Numbered from the stretch's first letter, positions 33,171-42,996 are shown. The stretch: DNA of 64,000 nucleotides from Hymenobacter mellowenesis (GCF_030581005.1 NZ_JAUQSX010000001.1:186001-250000), one strand, 5' to 3'. The notes: generated by a model not told the origin, from the sequence alone. Numbers and translations: made by a program.

Positions 33171-33875
33171 TTAGTCGTAGAGCGACGCGATTTCGCTGAG
33201 GCTGTTCGGCTTCAGAATCGTGACCTGACTGCCCCGGGTGGCTATAATGCCCGCTTCTTTGAAATCAGACAGCAGCCGCGTGGCCGTTTCCTTGGCCGTG
33301 CCCACCAGCGAGGCCAGGTCTTCGCGCGAAACGGACATGCTGAAGGGCAAGGTATCATCCTCGCGGAAGGTGTGGTAGAGCAGTAGCAGGGCCTCGGCCA
33401 GCCGCTCGCGCACGGGCTTGTAGGCGAGGTGCAGCATCTGCACTTCGGCCGCGCCGAGGGCTTTGGCCATCATTTGCATGAGCGAGGTCGAGAACTGCAC
33501 GTTCGACTGCCACACCCGGAAAAAGTCGGCGCGCGGAATGAAGCACACCACGCAGTCTTCGAGCGCCACGGCCGAGGTGGTGTAGCGCGTTTCGGTCAGC
33601 ACCGACTGGAAGCCCAGCATGTCGCCGTCTTTGGCCAGCCGCACAATTTGCTCTTTGCCGTCGCCGCTGGCCTTGGTCACTTTGATTTTGCCCTGGCTCA
33701 CGCAATGCAGGCCGAGCGCCGGGCTGCCTTCGTGGAAAATTCGCTGGCCCTTCTGGTAGCTCTGGGAAATCTTATTTCCCGCAATAAAGTCCAATTCTTC
33801 TAATTGGCAGCAGCCCATCAGCGGCCCTTTGCGATGGGGGCAGTCCTGGCACGTCGGAGTAATGAATTTTCCCAT
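33171..33875 (-). CDS. Crp/Fnr-family transcriptional regulator with N-terminal Cys cluster
   Basis: 234 residues. Residues 9-23 hold CQDCPHRKGPLMGCC, four Cys in a C-x2-C-x9-CC pattern that could hold an iron-sulfur cluster or sense redox. Cyclic-nucleotide-binding-like barrel: YQKGQRIFHEGSPALGLHCV, SQGKIKVTK, VRLAKDGDMLGFQS. C-terminal winged helix: VSREDLASLVGTAKETATRL, LSDFKEAGII. Regulators of this type answer oxygen, NO or redox. It lies directly upstream of the roadblock operon in the same direction. Its own promoter is well formed. Confidence 0.88.
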   Translation of the reverse strand: MGKFITPTCQDCPHRKGPLMGCCQLEELDFIAGNKISQSYQKGQRIFHEGSPALGLHCVSQGKIKVTKASGDGKEQIVRLAKDGDMLGFQSVLTETRYTTSAVALEDCVVCFIPRADFFRVWQSNVQFSTSLMQMMAKALGAAEVQMLHLAYKPVRERLAEALLLLYHTFREDDTLPFSMSVSREDLASLVGTAKETATRLLSDFKEAGIIATRGSQVTILKPNSLSEIASLYD

Positions 33876-33907
33876 AAAATATAATTTTTACGCCCCTTAA
33901 GTTGGGT

Positions 33908-33939
33908 CAAAGATAATAGAGGGCTTAAATAGATAACAA
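33908..33939 (-). promoter_or_regulatory. Promoter of the Crp/Fnr gene
   Basis: Minus strand: TTG (33937-33939), 21-base spacer, TATCTTTG (33908-33915), an exact TAnnTTTG match with standard spacing. Predicted leader is about 25 bases. Confidence 0.7.
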
Positions 33940-34011
33940 GCATAATATTTTTTCAACGTGCATTTTACCCGTTTCATCGAGCAAAATAGTTATTCCAACG
34001 TCCAAAAATGA

Positions 34012-34046
34012 AAAAGGCCGATTCCCCATTCGGGAATCGGCCTTTT
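34012..34046. terminator. Terminator after odhB
   Basis: 15-base perfect stem AAAAGGCCGATTCCC with GGGAATCGGCCTTTT, 5-base loop. It lies 20 bases past the odhB stop on the minus strand. Confidence 0.9.
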
Positions 34047-34065
34047 AAAAATCCTAAATCAGGAA

Positions 34066-35724
34066 TTATACTCCGAACATCATGCGCGTCGGGTCTTCGA
34101 GCAACTCCTTCACCCGCACCAGGAACGAAACCGACTCGCGCCCGTCAATGATGCGGTGGTCGTAGCTCAGGGCCAGGTACATCATGGGGCGAATCACCAC
34201 TTGGCCGTTTTCGGCGATGGGGCGCTGAATGATGTTGTGCATGCCCAAAATGGCCGACTGCGGCGCGTTGATGATGGGCGTGCTGAGCATGGAGCCGAAC
34301 ACGCCACCGTTGGTGATGGTGAACGTGCCACCGCTCATCTGCTCGATGGTGAGCTTGTTGTCGCGGGCCAGGCCAGCCAGGCGCACCACTTCCTTCTCGA
34401 TGCCCTCGAAGCTCAGCTGCTCGGCGTTGCGAATCACGGGCACCACCAGCCCTTTCGGGGCCGAAACGGCGATGCTGATGTCGGCAAAGTCGGAGTACAC
34501 GATGTCGGTGCCGTCAATCTGGGCGTTCACGGCGGGCCACTCTTTCAGGGCAATGCACACCGCTTTGGTGAAGAAGGACATGAAGCCGAGGCCCACGCCG
34601 TTTTTCTCCTTGAACTTGTCTTTGAACTTGTTGCGCAGGTCCATGATGGGCTGCATGTTCACCTCGTTGAACGTGGTGAGCATAGCCGTCTCGTTCTTCA
34701 CCGTCACGAGGCGTCGGGCCACCGTTTTGCGCAGGTTGCTCATGCGCTCGCGGCGCACTTCGCGGCTGCCACCGGCAGTCGGTGCGGCGGCGGGAGCTGC
34801 CGCAGGAGCAGCGGCGGCCGGGGCAGCAGCTGGAGCCGGAGCGGCCGGCTTGGCCTGGGCGTTCTGGGCGTCTTCCTTTGTGATGCGACCGTCGCGGCCG
34901 GTACCGGCCACGTCACCAGCCGCAATGCCTTTCTCATCCAGAATCTTGCCAGCGGCCGGCGAGGGCACACCCGTGGCATAAGTGGCCGCGCCGCCAGCGG
35001 CGGGAGCCGTGGCCATTGCGGCAACCGGAGCCGCAGCCGCCGCGCCGCTACCGCCTTCGATGCGCGCAATCACGGCGCCGATGCTGATGGTTTCGCCTTC
35101 CTTCACGGCGTGGCGCAAGGTGCCGGCGGCTTCGGCGGGCAGCTCGAAGGTGGCTTTGTCCGATTCCAGTTCGGCAATCACCTCGTCGCGGCTCACCTGG
35201 GCGCCGTCTTCTTTCAGCCACTTGGCCACCGTCACCTCCGTGATGGATTCGCCTACGGCGGGAATTTTCATTTCGACCGAGCCACCGCCGCCAGCGGCGG
35301 GAGCGGCTGAGGCGACAGCAGCGGGAGCGGCCGGAGCAGCACCACCTTCCGGCTTGCCACCGTAGCCGGCTTGGTCGCTGGCGGCGGGGTTTTCTTCACC
35401 CTTGGCGATGGGGTCGGCGGCGGGCGCGGCAGCCGGCGCAGCAGCTTCGGGAGCGGCCGGAGCCGCGGCCGGCGCGGGAGCAGCACCAGCGGTACCGTCC
35501 AAATCGGCGATTACAGTACCGATGCCGATGGTTTCGCCTTCCGCCACGCGGATTTTCAGCACGCCGTCGGCCTCGGCGGGCAGCTCAAACGTGGCTTTAT
35601 CCGATTCGAGCTCGGCGATAACCTCGTCGCGCTTCACGGCGTCGCCGTCTTTTTTGAGCCACTTCGCAATGGTGACTTCGGTGATGGATTCGCCAACGGC
35701 GGGAATTTTGATTTCGAGGGCCAT
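34066..35724 (-). CDS. odhB: 2-oxoglutarate dehydrogenase E2 (dihydrolipoyl succinyltransferase), two lipoyl domains
   Basis: 552 residues. Two lipoyl domains at about 1-77 and 150-225, each with [13 protein letters not shown] and the lipoylated Lys in [14 protein letters not shown]. Ala/Pro linkers follow each. An E3-binding domain ([27 protein letters not shown]) comes next, then the catalytic acyltransferase with [12 protein letters not shown] (His/Asp active site). It transfers succinyl groups from E1 to CoA in the TCA cycle. Most odhB/sucB proteins have a single lipoyl domain, so the pair is notable. odhA lies 101 bases upstream with no terminator between. Confidence 0.93.
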   Translation of the reverse strand: MALEIKIPAVGESITEVTIAKWLKKDGDAVKRDEVIAELESDKATFELPAEADGVLKIRVAEGETIGIGTVIADLDGTAGAAPAPAAAPAAPEAAAPAAAPAADPIAKGEENPAASDQAGYGGKPEGGAAPAAPAAVASAAPAAGGGGSVEMKIPAVGESITEVTVAKWLKEDGAQVSRDEVIAELESDKATFELPAEAAGTLRHAVKEGETISIGAVIARIEGGSGAAAAAPVAAMATAPAAGGAATYATGVPSPAAGKILDEKGIAAGDVAGTGRDGRITKEDAQNAQAKPAAPAPAAAPAAAAPAAAPAAAPTAGGSREVRRERMSNLRKTVARRLVTVKNETAMLTTFNEVNMQPIMDLRNKFKDKFKEKNGVGLGFMSFFTKAVCIALKEWPAVNAQIDGTDIVYSDFADISIAVSAPKGLVVPVIRNAEQLSFEGIEKEVVRLAGLARDNKLTIEQMSGGTFTITNGGVFGSMLSTPIINAPQSAILGMHNIIQRPIAENGQVVIRPMMYLALSYDHRIIDGRESVSFLVRVKELLEDPTRMMFGV

Positions 35725-35825
35725 AGAGCTAGGTGGCGGAAAGAGAAGTTTTGAGAAGGTTGGGCAGCACGGCCCATTATATATATGCGGAAAAAGGACG
35801 CTTCGCTTATCGCAAAGAAGAAACG

Positions 35826-38753
35826 CTAGTCCTGCTTTTTGGCGATTTCGGCGGTGGCTTCGATGTTGTTGTCGGCCACGGCTTCTTTGGGTTTGTCGAA
35901 GGCGCGGGCCACCAGGTCCTTCTGCTCCTTCACGTGGATTTTATTGTAGCCCGTGGCCGGCGAGGCCGACGCCTTGCGGGCAATGACGTCCTCCAATTCA
36001 CGGCGCATGTAGCGCAGCATGAAGTTCCAGTAGCCCATGTTCTCCGGCTCTTCCTGCACCCAGTAGATTTTGGCCTTGCCGTACTTGGCCAGCTCGGCAT
36101 CAAGCTGCTTTTTGGGGAAGGGGTGCAGCTGCTCCAGGCGCACGATGGCCACGTCCTTGCGGTCGGAATTGCGCTGCTCTTCCAACAGGTCGTAATACAC
36201 TTTGCCCGAGCACAGCAGCACGCGCTTCACCTTTTTGGCTTCGGCAAAATCATCGCCCAGCACCTCGCGGAAGCGGCCGCTGGTGAACTCTTCCACCGGC
36301 GACACGCACAGCGGATGGCGCAGCATCGACTTCGGCGACATCACCACCAGCGGCTTGCGGAAGCTCCACGTGAGCTGGCGGCGCAGGGCGTGGAAGAAGT
36401 TGGCCGGCGTGGTGATGTTGGTCACCACGATGTTGTTCTCGGCCGCGAGCTGCAGGAACCGCTCGGGGCGGGCGTTGGAGTGCTCCGGGCCCTGGCCTTC
36501 GTAGCCGTGGGGCAGCTGCATCACGAGGCCGTTCATGCGCTGCCACTTGCTCTCGGAGCTCACCACGAACTGGTCAATCATGGTCTGGGCGCCGTTGGCG
36601 AAGTCGCCGAACTGGGCTTCCCAAATCACCAGCGCCGTGGGGTTGGCCATGCCGTAGCCGAATTCGAAGCCCAGCACTGCGTACTCGCTCAGCAGCGAGT
36701 TGTAGATGCTCAGCTTCTCATTTTCGCCCTCCATGAAGTTGAGCGAGTTGTACGGCGCCGATGTTTCGGCATCGTGCAGCACCGCGTGGCGGTGCGAGAA
36801 CGTGCCGCGCTGCACGTCCTGGCCACTCACGCGCACAATGTGCTTTTCGCTCAGCAGCGAGCCGTAAGCCAGCAGTTCGCCGGCGGCCCAGTTCAGCACG
36901 CGGGTTTCGTAGAACATCTTGCGGCGCTCCTTCAGCAGGTTATCAATCTGCTTGATTGGCTTGAAGCCTTCGGGAATCGTGGTCAGCGCCTTGGCCACCT
37001 TCTCCACCACCTCGGCCGAGATGCCGGTTTCGGGCGACTGCTCGAAGTCTTCCGGCGTGCTGCGGCGCAGGCTGCGCCACTCGTTTTCCAGGGCCTGATA
37101 CTTATAAGGCAGCGCTTTCTGCTTCACCATATCCAGGCGGGCCTGGAGCATGTCACGGAAGTCCTTGTCCATCTGGGCCGCCAGCTCGGCGTCCACGTCG
37201 CCGCGTTGCACCAGCATGGCGTTGTACACCTCGCGCGGGTTCTGGTGCTTCGAGATGATGTTGTAGAGCGTGGGCTGGGTGAATTTGGGCTCGTCCGACT
37301 CGTTGTGGCCGTGGCGGCGGTAGCACACCATGTCAATGAAGATATCGGCATGAAACTGCTGGCGGTATTCGGTGGCCAGCTGCACGGCAAATACCACGGC
37401 TTCGGGGTCGTCGCCGTTCACGTGCACCACCGGCGCATCGATGATTTTGGCGAGGTCCGTCGAGTAAATCGACGAGCGGGCATCTTCAAAATCCGTCGTG
37501 AAACCCACTTGGTTGTTAATCACGAAGTGAATGGTGCCGCCCGTCTTGTAGCCTTCGAGCTGCGACATCTGCGTCAGCTCGTAGCCAATACCCTGGCCGG
37601 CCAAAGCCGCGTCGCCGTGGATGAGGATGGGCAGAATCTGGTGGTAGTCGCCGCCGTACTGGTGCTCGATTTTAGCCCGCACGAAGCCTTCCACCACCGG
37701 GTTCACCGCCTCTAGGTGCGAGGGGTTGGGGGCCAGTTTTAGGTTGACTTTCTGGCCGCCGCTGGCTTCCACTTCCGACGAGTAGCCCATGTGGTACTTC
37801 ACGTCGCCGTCGCCCATCGTCAGGTCAGGCACGGCCGTGCCTTCGAACTCGCTGAAAATCTGCTCATATGTCTTACCCATGATGTTGGCCAGCACGTTGA
37901 GACGGCCGCGGTGGGCCATGCCAATCATCACTTCCTTCACGCCCAACTCCGCGCCCTTGCCGATGATGGCATCGAGCGCCGGAATGGTCGTTTCGCCGCC
38001 TTCGAGCGAGAAGCGCTTCTGCCCCAAAAACTTGGTGTGCAGAAAGTTCTCAAACACCACAGCCTCGTTCAGTTTCTTCAGAATGCGCTTCTTGTACTCC
38101 ACGCCGGGGTTGAAAGCCAGCGAGTCCTTCTCCACTTTGGCGCGGAACCAGTCCAGCACCTGCGGGTCGCGGATGTACATGTATTCGAAACCGATTGCGC
38201 CGGTATAAATTTTCTCCAGGGCCGCCACGATGTCGCGCAGCTTGGCTTGGCCGCCGAGGCCCAGCACCTCACCGTTCTTAAATACCGTATCCAAGTCAGC
38301 TTCGCCCAAGCCGAAATCGGCAAGGTCGAGGCGGGGCTTGCGGTCTTTGCGCTCGCGCACCGGGTTGGTTTTGGCGCGCAGGTGGCCGCGGCTTCGGAAG
38401 GCGTGAATGAGGTTGCGCACGGCCGTCTCTTTGTCGGCCGATACTTCGCCGCTGCTCAGGCCGGCGGGAGCATTGTTGGTCGAGGCCGGGGTGTTGAGCA
38501 CACCGTAGTCGTCGGCCTGCGGAGCGGCGGGGGCTGCTTTGGTGGCAGCGCCGTTAGTGGAAGCCGCGCCATTGGCGGGAGCGGCCACGCCGGGCAGCAC
38601 GGAGGCGCCTTCGGGGAATTGCTGCGAGAAATCGAAACCCTCAAAAAACTTGCGCCAGCCAAAATCAACCGATTCCGGATTCTGCTGGTAGGCTTGGTAC
38701 AGGGTTTCGATGGCCGCCGCGTCGGCGTTGGCGATATACGAGTATGCGTCCAT
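35826..38753 (-). CDS. odhA: 2-oxoglutarate dehydrogenase E1
   Basis: 975 residues, full E1o length. Thiamine-diphosphate enzyme that decarboxylates 2-oxoglutarate. N-terminal E2-binding motif ([31 protein letters not shown]), then [80 protein letters not shown], and RYPERFLQ-type region with [20 protein letters not shown]. All E1o hallmarks are present. An ATG 10 codons upstream exists, but MDAYSYIAN is the family start. First gene of odhA-odhB. Confidence 0.95.
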   Translation of the reverse strand: MDAYSYIANADAAAIETLYQAYQQNPESVDFGWRKFFEGFDFSQQFPEGASVLPGVAAPANGAASTNGAATKAAPAAPQADDYGVLNTPASTNNAPAGLSSGEVSADKETAVRNLIHAFRSRGHLRAKTNPVRERKDRKPRLDLADFGLGEADLDTVFKNGEVLGLGGQAKLRDIVAALEKIYTGAIGFEYMYIRDPQVLDWFRAKVEKDSLAFNPGVEYKKRILKKLNEAVVFENFLHTKFLGQKRFSLEGGETTIPALDAIIGKGAELGVKEVMIGMAHRGRLNVLANIMGKTYEQIFSEFEGTAVPDLTMGDGDVKYHMGYSSEVEASGGQKVNLKLAPNPSHLEAVNPVVEGFVRAKIEHQYGGDYHQILPILIHGDAALAGQGIGYELTQMSQLEGYKTGGTIHFVINNQVGFTTDFEDARSSIYSTDLAKIIDAPVVHVNGDDPEAVVFAVQLATEYRQQFHADIFIDMVCYRRHGHNESDEPKFTQPTLYNIISKHQNPREVYNAMLVQRGDVDAELAAQMDKDFRDMLQARLDMVKQKALPYKYQALENEWRSLRRSTPEDFEQSPETGISAEVVEKVAKALTTIPEGFKPIKQIDNLLKERRKMFYETRVLNWAAGELLAYGSLLSEKHIVRVSGQDVQRGTFSHRHAVLHDAETSAPYNSLNFMEGENEKLSIYNSLLSEYAVLGFEFGYGMANPTALVIWEAQFGDFANGAQTMIDQFVVSSESKWQRMNGLVMQLPHGYEGQGPEHSNARPERFLQLAAENNIVVTNITTPANFFHALRRQLTWSFRKPLVVMSPKSMLRHPLCVSPVEEFTSGRFREVLGDDFAEAKKVKRVLLCSGKVYYDLLEEQRNSDRKDVAIVRLEQLHPFPKKQLDAELAKYGKAKIYWVQEEPENMGYWNFMLRYMRRELEDVIARKASASPATGYNKIHVKEQKDLVARAFDKPKEAVADNNIEATAEIAKKQD

Positions 38754-38780
38754 GGATAAAGGAGCTTGGGTAAGGCTGCA

Positions 38781-38788
38781 CAAATGTA
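38781..38788 (-). promoter_or_regulatory. Candidate -7 promoter box of odhA
   Basis: TACATTTG on the minus strand, an exact TAnnTTTG match, 27 bases before the odhA ATG. No clear TTG at -33. Confidence 0.5.
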
Positions 38789-39200
38789 ACTAGCTTCATA
38801 CACAGCTAAAAACTTACATTCGGTTTCGCGAATAAACTTGCAAATCAATCAGATATATTCACACCATAACTGATTGAGCAAGTGTCTTTCGTGGTCAATT
38901 TATCAAATTTCGCGGGATGTCTGCAGTTGTGCTTACCCATAGGCTGGTTTCGCGGCGGACATGGCCGGTGCTTACCATACCTGATAAAATGAATGAAGCG
39001 CCAAGTGCATCCTCGCTTTTTCTATAAAGTTTTTACTATATCCTTCGCTACAGACGCTCTAAGGCCGTTAGCAATTGGATAATTTATTTTTAGCAAACTT
39101 ATGCCCCCCTTCTGCCGTTTTACTTTTCCGTCTTTGCCTAAAAAGCAAGGGCTTGCCTATACCGCCGGGCTGGAATGGCGGCCTTATGAACTCCTAATAG
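38789..39200. other. Intergenic region, no gene recognised
   Basis: AT-richer spacer between odhA and the 3D-domain gene. It must hold both divergent promoters. An ATG-started frame at 39101-39415 exists but runs across the 3D-domain gene in another frame and resembles no family. No palindrome of the dispersed families is seen. Confidence 0.5.
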
Positions 39201-39725
39201 ATGCACAATGCAAGGTTATTTATAGAAGCGTTTTTAGCAATTACTACGCTTATATCCCCTCTTTTCAGCGCCGCGCCGCTCGCGGAAGCTTCTGGTATGC
39301 GCGCCTTTATTGGGTCGCGGGGCACCAGCCGCCGCACTGCCAAAACCAGCGCTACCAAAGCCAAAAAGATGGTGGCCCACCGTCTTACCTACACCGTGAC
39401 GGCCACCATATATGAAGCAGTGCCCGGCCAGACCGACAATGAGCCCTTCGTTACGGCCGATAACTCCCGCATTAAGCGGCATTTTGGCACCAAAAAGCGC
39501 TGGATGGCCCTTTCCAGGGACCTGCTGAAGCCTTGGGGCGGCCACTTCAACTACGGCGACAAGGTGCGGGTGCGCGGCATCTCGCCCAAACTCGATGGCG
39601 TGTACACGGTGCACGATACCATGAACCGCCGCCACCGCCACTGCATGGACATCCTGGCGCACCCGAGCGAAAAGCTCGACATTTTCACCAAGGGCGTTAA
39701 GATTCAGAAGGTAGCATCCCGCTGA
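39201..39725 (+). CDS. Exported 3D-domain protein
   Basis: 174 residues with a signal peptide (MHNARLFIEAFLAITTLISP, ending AEA). The C-terminal 110 residues match the 3D (Asp-Asp-Asp) double-psi barrel: VTATIYEAVPGQTDNEPFVT, ADNSRIKR, MALSRDLLKPWGGHFNYGDK, VRVRGISPKLDGVYTVHDTM and CMDILAHP. The three Asp in ADNS, YTVHDTM and CMDI form the expected site. Related domains (MltA, YocH) act on peptidoglycan, so a cell-wall lytic role is likely. Confidence 0.82.
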   Translation: MHNARLFIEAFLAITTLISPLFSAAPLAEASGMRAFIGSRGTSRRTAKTSATKAKKMVAHRLTYTVTATIYEAVPGQTDNEPFVTADNSRIKRHFGTKKRWMALSRDLLKPWGGHFNYGDKVRVRGISPKLDGVYTVHDTMNRRHRHCMDILAHPSEKLDIFTKGVKIQKVASR

Positions 39726-39768
39726 CCGCAGTGCCCGAGCTCGCATTATCTTAGCTTTATCGTTAGCC

Positions 39769-39808
39769 AAACAAAAAGCCGCGCCAATAATGGCGCGGCT
39801 TTTTGTTT
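39769..39808. terminator. Bidirectional terminator
   Basis: 18-base perfect stem AAACAAAAAGCCGCGCCA with TGGCGCGGCTTTTTGTTT, 4-base loop ATAA. It separates the convergent 3D-domain and royal-jelly-type genes. Confidence 0.92.
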
Positions 39809-39830
39809 GATTGAGCAACCTCTTTACCTG

Positions 39831-41027
39831 CTACCTGGGTAGGGCCATCTTGAAGATGCGGAAGGGCTCGCGGGGCTGGCCCACGCCCTTGTTCCAGTTG
39901 GGGGTTTTGTGAATGGCCGAATTGGTGACGTAGAGCATGCCGTCGGCGCCGAAGCTGTAGGTATCGGGCCACTGCAGGCGTGAGTCCTTTACCAGCGTTT
40001 CGATTTTACCGGCCGGGGTGCGGCGCATGAGGGCGCTGTTCTCGAAAGATGTGAGGTACACGTTGTTGGCCGCGTCGATTTCGAGGCCATCGGTGCCGGG
40101 GATTTCACCCACGGTTTCAACCTGCTGGCCGAGTTGGGCTTCGGTGAGGGCGGCGTCGCGCAGGGCGGCGGTTTTGATGCGGTAGAGGGTGTGGCCGGTG
40201 AGCGGGCAGTAGTAGAGGTAGGCGTTGTCGGTGCTCAGAGCGATGCCGTCGGCGTTGAACTGAGCAGGTTTGCCCTGCAGGTCGAGCATGGGGTGGCCTT
40301 CGGCTTTGATGACGAGGCCCTTCACGGCTTTGGTAGATGGATGGCTGGCCAGCAGGCGGCGCGATTTCAGGGTTTTCAAATCGGTAACTACCAGCGCGCC
40401 CAGGCCCGATTCGGTCATGTAGGCGTAGTTGTTCTGCAGGTCGATGCGCACGTCGTTGAGGTAGGACTTGCGCGGGGCCACGATTTCGGAGAAAGGAATG
40501 GTGAGCAGCACTTGGCCGGTTTTGGGGTCGGTTTTGACCAGCTTGGGGCCGCCGGGCACGGTGAATTTCAAGCCGGGCGAGGCGGGGTCGAGCACCCAGA
40601 CCATGCCCGATTTATCGGCGAACACGCTTTGCGGGCAAATCCAGTGCTTGAGCGGCTCCGACTTCACGGAGTCGTTCCAGGTGCACCAGCCGGCGTTGGG
40701 ATAGGGCGTGAGGGTGTTGTTGGGGCCCACTTTGGCGATGGGGAAGGACGGATTCCAGTCCCAGCGCGGGAAGCAAGCGAACACCTGCCCGCCGGGGGCC
40801 ACGGCCACGCCCACCATTTGCGGGTCGTTGAATTCGGCCACCACTTGCAGGGGCGAGTTGGCGGGCGCGCCAGCGGCAGTACCGGCCCGGGCAGCGTCGG
40901 TCGCAACCGAAGAATCGGCGGTGGCCGCGGTATCGGCGTTATTGGAAGGCGACGAACAGCCGCTCAGCAGGCCGGCGACGGCCAGCGCGGCGGCGCTCCC
41001 GATGGTGGTGATGCGATAAGCAAACAT
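39831..41027 (-). CDS. Major royal jelly protein-like (yellow family) lipoprotein
   Basis: 398 residues. Signal peptide with lipobox AGLLSGC, then an Ala/Thr-rich linker, then a beta-propeller of the yellow/MRJP family: GVAVAPGGQVFACFPRWD, PQSVFADKSGMVWVLDPASP, LNDVRIDLQNNYAYMTESG, FNADGIALSTDNAYLYYCPL, DGLEIDAANNVYLTSFENSA and MLYVTNSAIHK. Bacterial members have no settled function; the propeller suggests lactonase-like or ligand-binding activity. ATG 41027 begins the signal peptide; the upstream extension crosses a terminator. Confidence 0.85.
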   Translation of the reverse strand: MFAYRITTIGSAAALAVAGLLSGCSSPSNNADTAATADSSVATDAARAGTAAGAPANSPLQVVAEFNDPQMVGVAVAPGGQVFACFPRWDWNPSFPIAKVGPNNTLTPYPNAGWCTWNDSVKSEPLKHWICPQSVFADKSGMVWVLDPASPGLKFTVPGGPKLVKTDPKTGQVLLTIPFSEIVAPRKSYLNDVRIDLQNNYAYMTESGLGALVVTDLKTLKSRRLLASHPSTKAVKGLVIKAEGHPMLDLQGKPAQFNADGIALSTDNAYLYYCPLTGHTLYRIKTAALRDAALTEAQLGQQVETVGEIPGTDGLEIDAANNVYLTSFENSALMRRTPAGKIETLVKDSRLQWPDTYSFGADGMLYVTNSAIHKTPNWNKGVGQPREPFRIFKMALPR

Positions 41028-41058
41028 GAAAAAACAGATGGGGTGGAAAGGAAAGCAA

Positions 41059-41087
41059 AAAGCCCCAACCGGACAGGTTGGGGCTTT
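41059..41087. terminator. Hairpin terminator after the SHOCT gene
   Basis: 12-base stem AAAGCCCCAACC with GGTTGGGGCTTT around GGACA. On the minus strand it follows the SHOCT gene stop by about 65 bases and precedes the royal-jelly-type gene. Confidence 0.75.
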
Positions 41088-41152
41088 ACATACGGCCGGC
41101 TGATGCGCACGTTGACGCAAATCGAATCAACCCAGACAGTAGAAACCAGGAA

Positions 41153-41959
41153 CTACTGACGGGCAGCCGAATCCGAAACAGCTGCGGGAGCCTGAACGGC
41201 CGAGTCGCGCACGGCGGCGGCTTTCTGCTCCATCTCCGAGCGCGAGGGCAGCGCCGGGGCGGGGTTGGTGGGCGCCAGGCGGATGGTTTCGGGGGCGGCC
41301 ACGGGCTGGGGCATCTGCTCGGCCTGGGGACCGGTTTCGATGGGCGCGGCCAGGGTGTCGGCGGGCGTGAGGCTGGTGCTGGACAGGCGCTCCGACGGCT
41401 GGCGGTTGAGCGAAAGGTAGAGCACCAGCCCGAGCAAGGCCAGCAGGCCCCCAATCGATAAAATCAGTGCCAGCGGGCTGCGGGCGGCCGGCGCGGTGCC
41501 TTCCGGGAATTCATCGGCCACGTAGCCCGCGTCGGCCGCGGCTAGTCCTGGCGATGGCACGGCGGGCGGCGGCAGCGGGGGCGCAGCGGGCGGGCTGTCG
41601 GCTTCGAGGGCGCGGCGCACGGCGGGTGGAATGAAGGCCGGCTCTTCGGGTTCGGGCTCGCTGTCGGCGAGCGGTGCGGAGTAGCCGGAAGTGGGTAGTG
41701 CGGTGGGCGGCACCGCCGTCCCGAGGTCCTCAAACATGGGCGAGGGCGTTTCCAGGGCCGGCGCGGGCGGCAGCACGACAGGCGCCTCGGGCACGGCGGC
41801 GGCTGGCGCCGACGTGGCGGGGGCCGCCGACGCGGCGCCGTCGTGAAACACCAGGCGCTGCTTCAGGGCTTCGAACTCGGTGGGCGTGAGGGCGCCGGCA
41901 TCGAGCATTTCCTTTAGCTGGCGCAGGGTGTCGAGGGGCGAGGAATTGGGGTTGTCCAT
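41153..41959 (-). CDS. SHOCT-domain single-pass membrane protein
   Basis: 268 residues. The N-terminus is a short SHOCT domain (PLDTLRQLKEMLDAGALTPT, EFEALKQRL), an oligomerisation element. A Pro/Ala/Glu-rich linker of about 115 residues follows, then one membrane helix (LALILSIGGLLALLGLVLYL) and a C-terminal Ala/Pro-rich tail ending DSAVQAPAAVSDSAARQ. No catalytic domain. It follows the coiled-coil gene by 25 bases in the same direction and may belong to a three-gene operon with 42742-42996. Confidence 0.72.
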   Translation of the reverse strand: MDNPNSSPLDTLRQLKEMLDAGALTPTEFEALKQRLVFHDGAASAAPATSAPAAAVPEAPVVLPPAPALETPSPMFEDLGTAVPPTALPTSGYSAPLADSEPEPEEPAFIPPAVRRALEADSPPAAPPLPPPAVPSPGLAAADAGYVADEFPEGTAPAARSPLALILSIGGLLALLGLVLYLSLNRQPSERLSSTSLTPADTLAAPIETGPQAEQMPQPVAAPETIRLAPTNPAPALPSRSEMEQKAAAVRDSAVQAPAAVSDSAARQ

Positions 41960-41984
41960 TACCAGAATACGGCCGGCGGTGGGG

Positions 41985-42713
41985 CTAGTTTTTGCGGTCG
42001 AGGGCCGAGAGACGGTCGCGGCGGCGCTGCAGGCGCAGGCGGCTGTCGTCGAGCAGCACCTTGTTTTTGACTTGCGCGGCCGAGTCGGCGCGCGACTGCA
42101 CCAGGTTTTCGATGTTCTTTTTCTTTAGCTCTTCGATGCGGGCCAGGTTGGCGTCGGTGTTGCTTTTGAGGGCGGCCTGCTCTTTTTCGAGGCGTTCTTT
42201 CTCCTTTTCGGTGGCCTTGAGCTTCTTCTCAGCCTCGGCTATCATGTCGCGGTAGGCCTTGAGGCGCACGGCGCCGGCGAAGTTCTGCGTCATGGCGCGC
42301 AGGGCTTCGTACTCGGTTTTGGTGCTGCTGGGGTCGAAGAACGTGTTGTCGTCGAACCCACCGAAAATCATGACTTCCGCCACCGAGTCCGACGGCGCCA
42401 CGATGGTGGCGTAGAGGTCGACGAGCTTGCCCGAAACCGTGCTGGCGGGCGTTTGCTTGGCCATGAGCACGTCGCTTTTGCCCATGCCCAGCACGCCGCC
42501 GGTCTTGAACTTCACGTTGTAGCTCGACTTCATCCAGTCCTGCAGAAACTCGCGCACGTCAGTGGCCTTGCCATCGACCTGCACCTTAAGGGCCGGGCGG
42601 GACTTCTTGTTGTAGTTGACTTCGCCGGGGCGCACGTCGTAGAGCTGGGCCGAGGCCAGGGCGGGCGCCAGCCAGCCGGCTAGCAGCAGCAGGAGGAAAT
42701 AGATTTTTTGCAT
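41985..42713 (-). CDS. Exported protein with C-terminal coiled coil
   Basis: 242 residues, signal peptide MQKIYFLLLLLAGWLAPALASAQ. The middle part (VQVDGKATDVREFLQDWMKS, GFDDNTFFDPSSTKTEYEAL) matches no family known to me. From about residue 155 it is a long charged coiled coil: AEKKLKATEKEKERLEKEQA, LKSNTDANLARIEELKKKNI. A periplasmic structural role is plausible. It lies between the SHOCT gene (25 bases) and a small gene (28 bases upstream), so likely one operon. ATG 42713 is fixed by the signal peptide. Confidence 0.72.
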   Translation of the reverse strand: MQKIYFLLLLLAGWLAPALASAQLYDVRPGEVNYNKKSRPALKVQVDGKATDVREFLQDWMKSSYNVKFKTGGVLGMGKSDVLMAKQTPASTVSGKLVDLYATIVAPSDSVAEVMIFGGFDDNTFFDPSSTKTEYEALRAMTQNFAGAVRLKAYRDMIAEAEKKLKATEKEKERLEKEQAALKSNTDANLARIEELKKKNIENLVQSRADSAAQVKNKVLLDDSRLRLQRRRDRLSALDRKN

Positions 42714-42741
42714 GAGAAAGGTGAGGTGAGGGATGGCGCGG

Positions 42742-42996
42742 CTAGCGCAGCTCGTGGCGGTCGAAGGCGGCCTGCAGGTCGGCGCGCATGGCCTGGAAGC
42801 GGGCAATGGCGGCGGCCAGGAACTCGTCGTCGAGCAATTCGCGGGCTTCGGCGTCGGAGCCGGTGAGCAGGTCGAGCTCGGCCACTTTATAGGTTTGTTC
42901 GAGGTTGCCCTGCTCCAGCTTGAGCAGAAACTTGCCGTTCCAGGCCAGCAGCGTGATTTTGACGGCGGGGTGCGGAATGTCGGCGACGTGGCGCAT
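42742..42996 (-). CDS. Small conserved-looking protein of unknown function
   Basis: 84 residues: MRHVADIPHPAVKITLLAWN, GKFLLKLEQGNLEQTYKVAE, then two helices (DAEARELLDDEFLAAAIARF, QAMRADLQAAFDRHELR). The beta-beta-beta-alpha shape with an aromatic loop looks compact and cytoplasmic. No family function is known to me. Most likely first gene of the operon with the coiled-coil and SHOCT genes. The upstream extension is rejected because it reads through GC-rich spacer. Confidence 0.65.
   Translation of the reverse strand: MRHVADIPHPAVKITLLAWNGKFLLKLEQGNLEQTYKVAELDLLTGSDAEARELLDDEFLAAAIARFQAMRADLQAAFDRHELR

Noticed and set aside
35733..37715. 660-codon plus-strand frame opposite odhA
   Set aside because: It is a His/Val-rich shadow of the strongly supported odhA reading frame and resembles no protein family.
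39101..39415. 104-codon ATG-started frame before the 3D-domain gene
   Set aside because: It overlaps the 3D-domain gene in another frame and matches nothing; the downstream gene has a signal peptide and a clear domain.
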